DNA of 64,000 nucleotides, from positions 310,001 through 374,000 of the forward strand of contig NZ_CAJZAG010000005.1 of NCBI RefSeq assembly GCF_914271485.1, in the 5' to 3' direction. Position numbers and translations under genes: made by a program. Shown one piece after another: positions 26,666 to 35,205 of the stretch (position 1 is the first letter of the stretch; every line of letters starts with the position of its first letter). The notes under the pieces are model-generated. The model was given only the letters and a program-made list of their open reading frames with translations, searched no databases and was not told where the DNA came from. This stretch comes from Cupriavidus pampae (lineage in GTDB: Bacteria > Pseudomonadota > Gammaproteobacteria > Burkholderiales > Burkholderiaceae).

Positions 26666-26748
26666 TGGCGGCATCGACGCGCACCACGACAGGGACGATA
26701 GAGACGACAGGGATGACGGGCGAGGCCATGCGTAACTGGCGGAGCCGA

Positions 26749-26754
26749 TATAAT
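26749..26754 (+). promoter_or_regulatory. Consensus -10 hexamer before cobB
   Basis: TATAAT stands about 70 bases before the cobB start in otherwise GC-rich DNA. The hexamer 17 bases upstream is a poor -35, so an activator may be needed. No cobalamin riboswitch features were found between here and the start codon. Confidence 0.4.
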
Positions 26755-26826
26755 CGGGCGCTCGCATGGTGGTGCCCCCGCGCACACTCGGTACCCTAAG
26801 CATCATCGTGCGCCGCGCCTGAAGAC

Positions 26827-28251
26827 ATGTCCGTACAACCCACCCACTCCCCCACCCCGCCCGTGCCCCACGACAGCGACACTGCCCGCGCAGGCAGCCA
26901 TGCCCCGCGCCGGGCCGTGCCCGCGATGATGATCACCGCATCGGCATCGGGCCAGGGCAAGACCACGGTCACCGCCGCGCTCGCGCGCCTGCACGCGCGG
27001 CAGGGCCGCTCGGTGCGGGTCTTCAAGTCCGGCCCCGATTTCCTCGATCCCACGTGGCTGGCCGCCGCCAGCGGCGCGCCCGTGCACTCGCTCGACCTCT
27101 GGATGACAGGGCCCGAGGATGCACGGATGCGCCTGGCCCAGGCCGCGCGCAGTGCCGACGTCATCCTCGTCGAAGGGGTGATGGGACTGCATGACGGTGA
27201 CCCGAGCAGCGCCGATATCGCGCGGCGCTTCGGCCTGCCCGTGCTCACGGTGATCCAGGCCAGCGCCATGGCGCAGACCTTTGGCGCGATCGCCTACGGC
27301 CTTGCGCACTATGGTGAGCCGTTCGCCGATATGCGCGTGCTGGCCAACGGCGTCGGGTCCGCGCGCCATGCGGACATGCTGCGCACGAGCCTGCGCGAGC
27401 CGGGGCAATGGGCCGGCGCGCTCGCGCGCGATCCGGCGGTGGCGCTGCCGGAGCGGCATCTGGGGCTTTACAGCGCCAACGAGCTGCCCGATCTGATGGC
27501 ACGCCTCGACCGTCTGGCCGACCTGCTCGAACCGCTGCCGGTTGCGCAGTTGCCACCGGCGGTGATGTTCGAGGATGTGCCAGAGCCCGCGGTACCGGCA
27601 CGCCGGCTTGAAGGCAAGACCATCGCGGTGGCCTGCGACGATGCGTTCCGCTTTATCTATCCCGCCAACGTGGACACGCTCGAGGCGCTCGGCGCGCGCG
27701 TGGTGTTGTTCTCCCCGTTGCGCGATGCCGAGCTGCCGATCTGCGATGCGGTGTGGTTGCCCGGTGGCTATCCCGAACTGCATGCGGCCACGCTGGCCGC
27801 CAACACGTCGATGCAGGAAGCCTTGCGGCGCGCGCGCACGAGCGGCATGCCGATGCTGGCCGAGTGCGGCGGCATGATGGCGCTGTTCGAGACGCTGATC
27901 GACAAGGAAGGCAACGCGCACGCAATGGCAGGCGTACTGCCGGGCACCGTGCGCATGCAGTCACGCCTCGCGGCGCTCGGCCATCAGGCCATCACGCTGC
28001 CATGGCTGAGCCGTGACGACGGTAGCAATGACGGTAGTGGCGACCGTAGTGGCAACGGCAGCACGGTGCGCGGTCACACGTTCCACTACTCGAAGACCGA
28101 TACCACGCTGACTCCGGCCGCGCGTGCGGTGTCACCGCGCGACGGCAAACCCGGCGAAGCGGTGTACCGCGCGGGCGCGCTCACGGCGTCCTATGTGCAT
28201 TTGTATTTCCCGTCGAATCCGGACGCCATCGCGCGACTGTTCAGTCATTGA
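26827..28251 (+). CDS. cobB: Cobyrinate a,c-diamide synthase
   Basis: 474 residues. Domain order: a Pro/Ser-rich N-terminus, a P-loop ATPase (about 35-230; ITASASGQGKTTVTAALA, FKSGPDFLDP, LVEGVMGLHDG), and a class I glutamine amidotransferase domain with nucleophile Cys347 in ECGGMM and the catalytic-His region RGHTFHYS. The enzyme amidates the a and c side chains of cobyrinate with glutamine and ATP in B12 synthesis. A short Asp/Gly/Ser/Asn-rich insert encoded at about 28017-28064 precedes the His motif. No other cobalamin genes are in the window. Confidence 0.93.
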   Translation: MSVQPTHSPTPPVPHDSDTARAGSHAPRRAVPAMMITASASGQGKTTVTAALARLHARQGRSVRVFKSGPDFLDPTWLAAASGAPVHSLDLWMTGPEDARMRLAQAARSADVILVEGVMGLHDGDPSSADIARRFGLPVLTVIQASAMAQTFGAIAYGLAHYGEPFADMRVLANGVGSARHADMLRTSLREPGQWAGALARDPAVALPERHLGLYSANELPDLMARLDRLADLLEPLPVAQLPPAVMFEDVPEPAVPARRLEGKTIAVACDDAFRFIYPANVDTLEALGARVVLFSPLRDAELPICDAVWLPGGYPELHAATLAANTSMQEALRRARTSGMPMLAECGGMMALFETLIDKEGNAHAMAGVLPGTVRMQSRLAALGHQAITLPWLSRDDGSNDGSGDRSGNGSTVRGHTFHYSKTDTTLTPAARAVSPRDGKPGEAVYRAGALTASYVHLYFPSNPDAIARLFSH

Positions 28252-28290
28252 TGGCCGCGGGCGGGACGTCGTATCGACGGAAGAGAAACC

Positions 28291-28752
28291 TCAGGCCGCG
28301 TCGCGCTGCGCCTGGGTGCGGGCCACCGCTTCGGCGATGCCGGCCTCGAGTTCGCCCAACCCCTTGGACAGGTTGTGCATGGTGGTCTCGGTGACGTTCG
28401 TCAGCACGTCCTGCAGGAACTCGGCGCGGCGTGGCAGTGCCTCCTCGACGATCTGCCGCCCCACCGCCGACAACGTGACGTTGGTCATGCGATTGTCACG
28501 CTCGCTGGTCGCGCGCTCGACCCAGCCCAACTCCTGCAATGCCTTGAGCTGGCGCGTGAGCGCGCCCGGGTCCATGCCGACGCGATCGGCCAGCGGCTTC
28601 TGCGCAATCGCGCCCTCGTGGCCGTACAACGCGTACAGAATGCGCCAGCGCGGCATGGGAAGGCCAATGCGCCCTTCGAACGCCGAGGCCCACGCGCGGT
28701 AGGTGCGTCCGAACTGCTGCAATACGGCCAGGCTTTGTCGCTCCAGTTCCAA
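28291..28752 (-). CDS. MarR-family transcriptional regulator
   Basis: 153 residues from a TTG at 28752, with GGAG 6 bases upstream; no in-frame ATG exists near. A winged helix typical of MarR is visible: LPMPRWRILYALYGHEGAIAQKPLADRVGMDPGALTRQLKALQELGWVER, and the wing DNRMTNVTLSAVGRQ. It lies 40 bases downstream of a DHA2 exporter on the same strand, so it is probably cotranscribed and represses that operon in response to an exported compound. Confidence 0.87.
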   Translation of the reverse strand: MELERQSLAVLQQFGRTYRAWASAFEGRIGLPMPRWRILYALYGHEGAIAQKPLADRVGMDPGALTRQLKALQELGWVERATSERDNRMTNVTLSAVGRQIVEEALPRRAEFLQDVLTNVTETTMHNLSKGLGELEAGIAEAVARTQAQRDAA

Positions 28753-28792
28753 TCCATTCTCCAGTCAGCTCAGTTTGCCGCTCAGTTGCTGA

Positions 28793-30406
28793 TCAATCCG
28801 CCGCCATTACCGGCTCGTGCACGCGCACGAGCTTGACCGGCGGCACACGGCGCGAGCGCCAGATGCCGATGATCGCGATAACCGCCGCCAGCGCCATGCC
28901 AAGATGGATCGCGCCAACCAGCGACAACCGTGCCTGCTCGAGCAGCAGGGCTCCATTGTGCCCTGCCTGCTGCAATTGGGTAAGCAAGGCCCCTTGCGCG
29001 GCGCGGTCGATCAGAATCTGCGGATCGCTCATACGCGTCGCCCAGTCCAGCGCGCCCGCGGAATTCAGCGCGCGCTCCACGCCACCCGTATAGCTGCGCG
29101 TCACCAGCGTGCCGACCAGCGCGGTACCGATCATCCCGCCGACCATGCGCAGCGACTGCAGCATCGCGGTGGAGATGCCGAGCTGCGCGCGGCCCGCGGT
29201 CTGCTGCGCGAACACGGTCAGGTTCGGCATGATAAAGCCAAGCCCGAGCCCACCGAGCAACATGATCCCCAGCAACAGGTGATGGTCCATGCCGCGCGTG
29301 GCCTGCGTCAGGCCCAGGCAGGCCAGCGCGAGCAGCGCGAAACCCGCGTAGAGCATGCTGTTGGGCAACGGGATACGCGTGATGATACGGCCATTGACGA
29401 TACTGCCGACTGTGATGCACACCACCATCGGGGTGATCACGAGACCGGCCTCCTTCGGCGAGTAGCCGAATCCACCCTGGAACAGCAGCGGCGCATAGAG
29501 CAACAGCGAGAACATCACGAAACCGGACAGCACGGCCAGCAGGAACAGCGGCGCGAGGCCCGGATTGCGGAACATCTCGAGCGGCAGGATCGGATTGGGG
29601 CAGCGTAGCGACCAGCGCCATAGCGACACGAACGACGCGATCGACAGGACCAGCAGACCAACGGTCACGAGATCGAGCCCGCGCTCGGGTAGCCACTCCA
29701 CTGACAACTGCATGGTGCCGAGCCCGGCTGCGATCAGGAACGCGCCGAACCAGTCGACACGCGTCGAGCCGGTGCGCGCCTGCGGGCGCAGATGCGGCAG
29801 ATAACGCCAGGCGAACCACAGGCCGAGCAGGCCGACTGGCAGGTTCACGTAGAACACCGCACGCCAGCCATACCATTCGGTCAGCACGCCGCCGAGCGAG
29901 GGACCCACCGCGTTGGCCAGGCCGAACGCGGTACTCATCATCACCTGCCAGCGCAGCCGCACATGCGGGTCGGGAAACAGATCGGGAATGCAAGCGAACG
30001 CGGTACCCACCAGCATGCCGCCGCCAATGCCCTGCAGCGCGCGCGCCACGACCAGGAACTGCATGCTGTTGGCCATGCCGCAGAGCGCGGAGGCGGCGAT
30101 AAACACGATGATCGAGGCCAGCACGAACGGCTTGCGCCCGTAGTCGTCGCCCAGCCGTCCGAAGATCGGCACGGTGATCACGGAAGTCAGCAGATACGCG
30201 GTGGCGACCCACGCGTAGAACTCGAACCCTTGCAGTTCTGCGACGACGGTTGGCAGCGCGGTGCCGACCACGGTCTGGTCGAGCGCCACCAGCATGACAA
30301 CGAATGCGATACCCAGCATCGCCATCAGCGATTCGCGGAACGGCAGCACCTGCCCGGGCTTCGCTAGCGCGGTGCCGTCCTGCCCTTCGCGTGACTCGGA
30401 GGTCAT
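28793..30406 (-). CDS. DHA2-family MFS drug exporter (EmrB/QacA type)
   Basis: 537 residues from the ATG at 30406; a TTG at 30418 is an alternative, and neither has a clear ribosome binding site. Fourteen membrane segments with family marks: LDQTVVGTALPTVVAEL in helix 1, GRLGDDYGRKPFVLASI, ARALQGIGGGMLVGTAFACI, and the antiporter-type motif GLANAVGPSLGGVL. It exports hydrophobic toxic compounds with protons. There is no membrane-fusion partner here. A MarR gene follows 40 bases later. Confidence 0.88.
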   Translation of the reverse strand: MTSESREGQDGTALAKPGQVLPFRESLMAMLGIAFVVMLVALDQTVVGTALPTVVAELQGFEFYAWVATAYLLTSVITVPIFGRLGDDYGRKPFVLASIIVFIAASALCGMANSMQFLVVARALQGIGGGMLVGTAFACIPDLFPDPHVRLRWQVMMSTAFGLANAVGPSLGGVLTEWYGWRAVFYVNLPVGLLGLWFAWRYLPHLRPQARTGSTRVDWFGAFLIAAGLGTMQLSVEWLPERGLDLVTVGLLVLSIASFVSLWRWSLRCPNPILPLEMFRNPGLAPLFLLAVLSGFVMFSLLLYAPLLFQGGFGYSPKEAGLVITPMVVCITVGSIVNGRIITRIPLPNSMLYAGFALLALACLGLTQATRGMDHHLLLGIMLLGGLGLGFIMPNLTVFAQQTAGRAQLGISTAMLQSLRMVGGMIGTALVGTLVTRSYTGGVERALNSAGALDWATRMSDPQILIDRAAQGALLTQLQQAGHNGALLLEQARLSLVGAIHLGMALAAVIAIIGIWRSRRVPPVKLVRVHEPVMAAD

Positions 30407-30470
30407 TTTATTGCCCAATCAATAGTTGCAATGTCAATGATTATAGGACAGTTGCACGGGATTTGCTGAA
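30407..30470 (-). promoter_or_regulatory. Probable promoter/operator of the DHA2-marR operon
   Basis: A TATAAT hexamer on the minus strand lies about 35 bases before the exporter start, in an AT-rich stretch with several CAAT/ATTG repeats (around 30411-30440) that could form a MarR operator. The -35 is poor. The exact operator is not defined. Confidence 0.4.
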
Positions 30471-30558
30471 CGACCCGCCAAACGATTTCTTCCTTCCAAA
30501 ATTATCGATAATCGATTATTTTGTGAAGCAACCCGACTATGACGACAAGGCTTCCGAC

Positions 30559-31293
30559 ATGACTTCCCTCCACCTCCCCGACCTCCGTTTGTCCGATTTC
30601 GACGCCATCACATTCGATGTCTACGGCACGCTGATCGACTGGGAGCCATCCATCGCCGACTTCCTGCTGCGCTGGGCCGCCGAGCACGGCGTCGCCGCCG
30701 ATGCGCAGACCCTGGTCATGGCCTTCGATGGCGCCCGCGCGCGCATCCAGAAGGAACGACCCGCGCACCTCTATCCCGTGGTGCTGGAGAAATGCTTCGA
30801 CCAGATCTGCGCGGAGTTCGGCGTGCCCGTGAACGAAGACCGGCGCCGCCAGTTCGCGGCCAGTCCGCATACGTGGCCCGCTTTTGCCGACAGTCACGAT
30901 GGACTGGTGCGCCTGCAGCAGTCGGCGCGGATCGGTGCGCTCAGCAATATCGACGTGGCCTCGCTCGAAACGTCGTGCCGCATCCTCGATTTCCGCTTCG
31001 ATGTGGTGGTGACCGCGCAGCGCGTGGGCGCCTACAAACCCGACTGGCCACACTTCGACACCGGCATTGGCGAGCTGGGCCGCCTCGGTGTGCCGCGCGA
31101 ACGCATCCTGCACGTGGGTCAGAGCCTGCGCGCGGACATCACGCCCGCGAACAAGCTGGGCCTGCGCAGCGCGTGGATCAACCGACCCGGCCGCCTGCTG
31201 GGCCTGTCCGGCGAAGGTGCCGCGGAGGCGCGGCCCGACCTCACGGTATCGAGCCTGGCCGAGCTCGTCGCCGCGCTGACCAAGGCGGACTAG
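30559..31293 (+). CDS. Haloacid dehalogenase type II (HAD superfamily hydrolase)
   Basis: 244 residues from the ATG at 30559. HAD motifs in order: nucleophile Asp20 in ITFDVYGTLIDWE, motif II GALSNID, the Lys of GAYKPDW, and motif III HVGQSLRADITPANKLGLRSAWINR. This set matches the L-2-haloacid dehalogenase/haloacetate branch, where Asp20 attacks the substrate to release halide. Members also act on other small phosphorylated or halogenated acids, so the dehalogenase activity is by family. It converges with the LysR gene, ending 4 bases apart. Confidence 0.82.
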   Translation: MTSLHLPDLRLSDFDAITFDVYGTLIDWEPSIADFLLRWAAEHGVAADAQTLVMAFDGARARIQKERPAHLYPVVLEKCFDQICAEFGVPVNEDRRRQFAASPHTWPAFADSHDGLVRLQQSARIGALSNIDVASLETSCRILDFRFDVVVTAQRVGAYKPDWPHFDTGIGELGRLGVPRERILHVGQSLRADITPANKLGLRSAWINRPGRLLGLSGEGAAEARPDLTVSSLAELVAALTKAD

Positions 31294-31297
31294 CGGT

Positions 31298-32224
31298 TCA
31301 ATCCACGATCCTGGCGCGCGCGAACGCCGTCATGCGGGACAGCATCCACTTGCGCAGCGTATCGGCCGCGGGCGACAGCGGCCGACCCGCGCGCACCAGC
31401 AGCTTGGCCTGCGCGGCCTGAAACATGGGATGGTGGATCGGCCGCGCCACCAGCTCGCCCGATGCCAGTTCGCGCACGGCGCCGAATTCAGGCGCGAAGG
31501 TCACGCCCTTTCCCGCGCGTAGAAAGCGCTTGAGCACGACCAGCGAGTTGGCGGTCAGCGTCGGCGCGACGCGCACCTTCTCCGCATACATCACGGCCTG
31601 GATCAACTGGCCGAGGCCAAAGTCCTTGCTCATCAGCGCCAGTGGGTGCGCCAGCACCTGATCGAGCGTGACGGGTCCCTTGCGCCGCGCCAGTGGATGC
31701 GATGCGCCCACCAACAGCTTCACCGGATGCGGCACGCTCACGCGGCAGTGCGCATCGGCGGCCACTGGCGGGTTGTAGGCCAGCCCCACGTGCGCGATAT
31801 CGTCGATGACCTCGGCCACCACATCGCTCACCGAGACCACGCTGACCACCACTTCCAGCTTCGGGTAACGATCGGAGAACTCGCCGAGCACGTCGTCCAT
31901 CAGGCTGTCCACGAAGCCCTCGCCGATCGCCACGCGCACGTGGCCGCGCTCGAGTCCGCGCATCTGGTTCAACTGGTCCTCCAGATGCTGCTTCTGCGTC
32001 TGGCAGCCGCGCCAGTACTCGAGCAGATGATGCGCTGCCTCGGTCGGCACCATGCCCTGCGGTGCGCGCTCGAACAGCACGCTGCCGACTTCCTCCTCGA
32101 GCAGACGGATCTGCCGCGTGATGACGGACGGCGCCGTATTGAGCCGATCGGCCGCGGCGCGAATCGAGCCCAGCGTCAGCACTTCATGAAAGTAACGCAG
32201 CCGCCGCTGGTTCACGTCGTTCAT
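31298..32224 (-). CDS. LysR-family regulator of the MFS-M81-PLP operon
   Basis: 308 residues from the ATG at 32224. The DNA-binding domain reads RRLRYFHEVLTLGSIRAAADRLNTAPSVITRQIRLLEEEVGSVLFERAPQGM, and the effector domain starts near 92 (GHVRVAIGEGFVDSLMDDVL). It is divergent from the MFS gene at 32362, with a palindrome-rich region between, so it probably controls that operon and itself. Confidence 0.87.
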   Translation of the reverse strand: MNDVNQRRLRYFHEVLTLGSIRAAADRLNTAPSVITRQIRLLEEEVGSVLFERAPQGMVPTEAAHHLLEYWRGCQTQKQHLEDQLNQMRGLERGHVRVAIGEGFVDSLMDDVLGEFSDRYPKLEVVVSVVSVSDVVAEVIDDIAHVGLAYNPPVAADAHCRVSVPHPVKLLVGASHPLARRKGPVTLDQVLAHPLALMSKDFGLGQLIQAVMYAEKVRVAPTLTANSLVVLKRFLRAGKGVTFAPEFGAVRELASGELVARPIHHPMFQAAQAKLLVRAGRPLSPAADTLRKWMLSRMTAFARARIVD

Positions 32225-32243
32225 GGAGCACCCCCTTTGAGGT

Positions 32244-32278
32244 GTTGCCAAAAAGGCAACTCTAATCAACTTAAGTTG
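32244..32278. promoter_or_regulatory. Palindromes in the LysR/MFS divergent region
   Basis: GTTGCC-A5-GGCAAC (32244-32260) is followed by the perfect 12-base palindrome CAACTTAAGTTG (32267-32278). The spacing and AT-rich centre suit a LysR recognition and activation site between divergent genes. Activity is inferred. Confidence 0.5.
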
Positions 32279-32361
32279 CTATTTCAATCACCCCCTCGCG
32301 CTACTACTATCGCGGCGTTGTGAGCAGCTGTGTCGTAGTTCCACTACCACCCGAGAGCCAC

Positions 32362-33657
32362 ATGCACGCACCGTCCCCCACCGCTTTGATCGGCGACCAC
32401 GCCGGCGTCTACCGCAAGATCAGCTGGCGGATCCTGCCGCTCCTGATGCTTTGCTATCTGTTTGCTTACCTCGATCGCGTCAACATCAGCTTCGCCAAAC
32501 TACAGATGCAGGCGGACATCGGTCTGGGCGATGCCGCGTTCGGCCTTGGCGCCGGCATCTTCTTTCTGGGCTACATGGTGTTCGAGATTCCCAGCAACCT
32601 GCTGCTGCCAAGGATCGGCGCGCGCAAGACGCTGAGCCGGATCATGGTGCTGTGGGGCCTGACGTCCGCCGCGATGATGTTCACGCGTGACGTCACGATG
32701 TTCTACGTCCTGCGCTTCCTGCTCGGTGTATTCGAAGCGGGTTTCGCGCCGGGCATGGTGTATTACCTGACGCTCTGGTATCCCCAGGCGCGGCTGGCGC
32801 GCGTGATGGCCATCGTGATGGCCGCCGCGCCGATCAGCGGCATCGTCGGCGCGCCGCTTTCCACGTGGCTGATGACTTCGCTGGCGGGCGCGCATGGACT
32901 GGCCGGCTGGCAATGGATGTTCCTGATCGAGGGCGTGCCGTGCGCGCTGCTCGGCATCGTCGTGTACTGCTGCCTGGCCGATAACGTGGCCAGCGCGAAG
33001 TGGCTCGATGCAAGCGAGAAGGCCATGGTCAGCGCGGAGCTTGGCAGCCGGCGCGGAAAGCATCACGGCTTCCGGCAGGTCTCAGCCGATCCGCGCATCT
33101 ATGTGATGGCCCTCGGCTATTTCTGCGTGATCTGCGGCATCTATGCGATCAGCTTCTGGCTGCCGACGATTCTCAAGGCATCGGGCGTCGCCGACCTGAT
33201 GACGCTGGGCTTCTACTCGGCCGTACCGTATCTGGTGGCCGTGGTTGCGATGTATGTCGTGGCCAGGCGCTCCGACGCACGCGGCGAGCGACGCTGGCAC
33301 AGCGCCATCCCCGCATTGCTCGGCGCCGTGGCGCTGGCGGTGTCGGCCTTGAGCATCGGCAATCTGTATGTATCGCTGATCAGCATCACGCTCGCCACCG
33401 CGCTGATATGGACCGCCTATACCGTGTTCTGGGCCATGCCATCGGAATACCTGAAAGGCGAAGCCGCGGCGGGGGGCATTGCGCTGATCAACTCGATCGG
33501 CCTGATCGGCGGCTTCCTGAGCCCGACGCTGATCGGCTGGGTCAAGGGCGCCACCGGCAGCCTGTCGCTGAGCCTGGCACCGATGGTCGTGCTGCTGGTG
33601 TGCGGCGCGGCCGCGCTGCTGGCCAACAAGCCCGGCCGCGCGGCCGCCACCGTTTAA
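32362..33657 (+). CDS. MFS transporter, anion:cation symporter (ACS) family
   Basis: 431 residues from the ATG at 32362, preceded by GAGAG. Twelve membrane segments with ACS marks: YLFAYLDRVNISFAKLQMQADI, GYMVFEIPSNLLLPRIGARKTLSRIM, and LRFLLGVFEAGFAPGMVYYLTLWYP. ACS members import carboxylates such as tartrate, phthalate, glucarate or pantothenate with protons. It is the first gene of an operon with an M81 peptidase and a PLP enzyme, so the imported compound is probably their substrate. Confidence 0.88.
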   Translation: MHAPSPTALIGDHAGVYRKISWRILPLLMLCYLFAYLDRVNISFAKLQMQADIGLGDAAFGLGAGIFFLGYMVFEIPSNLLLPRIGARKTLSRIMVLWGLTSAAMMFTRDVTMFYVLRFLLGVFEAGFAPGMVYYLTLWYPQARLARVMAIVMAAAPISGIVGAPLSTWLMTSLAGAHGLAGWQWMFLIEGVPCALLGIVVYCCLADNVASAKWLDASEKAMVSAELGSRRGKHHGFRQVSADPRIYVMALGYFCVICGIYAISFWLPTILKASGVADLMTLGFYSAVPYLVAVVAMYVVARRSDARGERRWHSAIPALLGAVALAVSALSIGNLYVSLISITLATALIWTAYTVFWAMPSEYLKGEAAAGGIALINSIGLIGGFLSPTLIGWVKGATGSLSLSLAPMVVLLVCGAAALLANKPGRAAATV

Positions 33658-33685
33658 ATCTGTCACCGAGTCTTCATCACCCATC

Positions 33686-35182
33686 ATGCGGATACTGATC
33701 GCCGGCTTTCAACACGAGACCAATACCTTCGCGCCAAGCCGCGCCGACTACGACAACTTCGTGCGCGGCGAAGGCTTTCCCGCGATGTCGCGTGGCGATG
33801 CCATGCTCGCGCTGCAGGACGTCAACATTCCGGCGGGCGGCTTTATCGCGGAGACACTGGCCCTCGGCCATACGTTATTGCCAGTGGTGTGGGCCGCGGC
33901 GAGCCCATCCGCACATGTCACGCGCCAGGCCTACGAGCGCATCGCGGGCGAGATCACCGAGGCCGCCGTGCAACTTGCGCCCGATGCGATCTACCTCGAC
34001 CTGCATGGCGCGATGGTGGCGGAGCATATCGACGATGGCGAAGGCGAGTTGCTGTCGCGGTTGCGCGAGATCGTGGGCGCGCGGGTGCCAATCGTCGCCT
34101 CGCTGGACCTCCACGCCAACGTGACCGAGCGCATGTTGACAATGGCCGATGGGTTGGTGGCCTATCGCACCTATCCACATGTCGATATGGCCGACACCGG
34201 CCGCGCATGCGCGCGCCTCCTGGCGAAGATTGCCTCGGAACAGCGGCTGACGCGCGTGTCACGGCGCCTGCCGTTTCTGATTCCGGTCAATGCGATGTGC
34301 ACATTGATGGCACCGGCACAGCAGGTGTATGAGCGTATCGCCGCGCTGGAGGCCGGCATGGGCATGGCGTCGATGTCATTCACACCGGGCTTTCCCGCCG
34401 CCGATTTCCCCGGTTGCGGCCCGGTCGTATGGGGGTATGCGGAAGATGCCAGCGCCGCGCGCCGCGCCGTCGATGCGCTGTATGCCTCGATCGCCGACGA
34501 CGAGGCCGCATGGTCGATCGAGCTGCTGGCACCCGACGTTGCCGTACGCGAAGCGATGCGCATCGCCACCGGCGCGAGTCGCCCCGTGGTCATCGCCGAC
34601 ACCCAGGACAACCCGTTTGGCGGCGCCGACTCCAACACCACGGGCATGCTGCGCGCGCTGATCGACAACCATGCCGTCGATGCGGCGCTAGGTCTGCTCT
34701 ACGACCCGGCCGTGGCCAGGCTCGCGCATGAAGCGGGCGTCGGCGCAACCATCACCTGCGCCCTGGGCGGGCAATCAGGCGTGGCCGGTGACGCACCGCT
34801 ATATGCAGCGTTCGAAGTGGTCCACCTGTCCGATGGTCGCTGCATATTCGAGGGTCCGATGATGACCGGCTCGCAGGTCGACGTCGGGCCCACGGCATGC
34901 CTGCGCATCGGCGGCGTAAGCGTGGTGGTGTCGAGCGCCAAGACGTCGATGAACGATCGCAACCTGTTTCGCATGGCCGGCATCGTGCCCGAACGCATGA
35001 AGATCCTCGTCAACAAGAGCTCGGTGCATTTCCGCGCCGACTTTGGACCGATCGCCGAAGCGATTCTCGTGGCCAAGGCACCGGGACCGATGGCCGCCGA
35101 TCCGGCCGATCTGCCGTGGAAGTCGCTGGCCAGTGGCATGCGGCTGAAGCCAAACGGGGCGGCCTTCCGCCCCGCGCATTGA
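33686..35182 (+). CDS. M81-family (MlrC-like) metallopeptidase
   Basis: 498 residues, starting 28 bases after the MFS gene. The N-terminal domain has the family pattern MRILIAGFQHETNTFAP, with putative zinc-binding acid/His residues in IYLDLHGAMVAEH and ASLDLHANVT; the C-terminal MlrC domain begins around residue 300 (VVIADTQDNPFGGADSN). The family takes its name from the microcystin-degradation protein MlrC, which cuts a linear peptide; most bacterial relatives are uncharacterised amidases or peptidases. Here it probably opens the compound imported by the neighbouring MFS. Confidence 0.85.
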   Translation: MRILIAGFQHETNTFAPSRADYDNFVRGEGFPAMSRGDAMLALQDVNIPAGGFIAETLALGHTLLPVVWAAASPSAHVTRQAYERIAGEITEAAVQLAPDAIYLDLHGAMVAEHIDDGEGELLSRLREIVGARVPIVASLDLHANVTERMLTMADGLVAYRTYPHVDMADTGRACARLLAKIASEQRLTRVSRRLPFLIPVNAMCTLMAPAQQVYERIAALEAGMGMASMSFTPGFPAADFPGCGPVVWGYAEDASAARRAVDALYASIADDEAAWSIELLAPDVAVREAMRIATGASRPVVIADTQDNPFGGADSNTTGMLRALIDNHAVDAALGLLYDPAVARLAHEAGVGATITCALGGQSGVAGDAPLYAAFEVVHLSDGRCIFEGPMMTGSQVDVGPTACLRIGGVSVVVSSAKTSMNDRNLFRMAGIVPERMKILVNKSSVHFRADFGPIAEAILVAKAPGPMAADPADLPWKSLASGMRLKPNGAAFRPAH

Positions 35183-35205
35183 GAAAGCTTTTCCGAGGAA
35201 CGACC

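Noticed and set aside
26666..26826. Cobalamin riboswitch ahead of cobB
   Set aside because: A GGTGGTGCC-like string is present, but the conserved B12-box and core elements are not recognisable.
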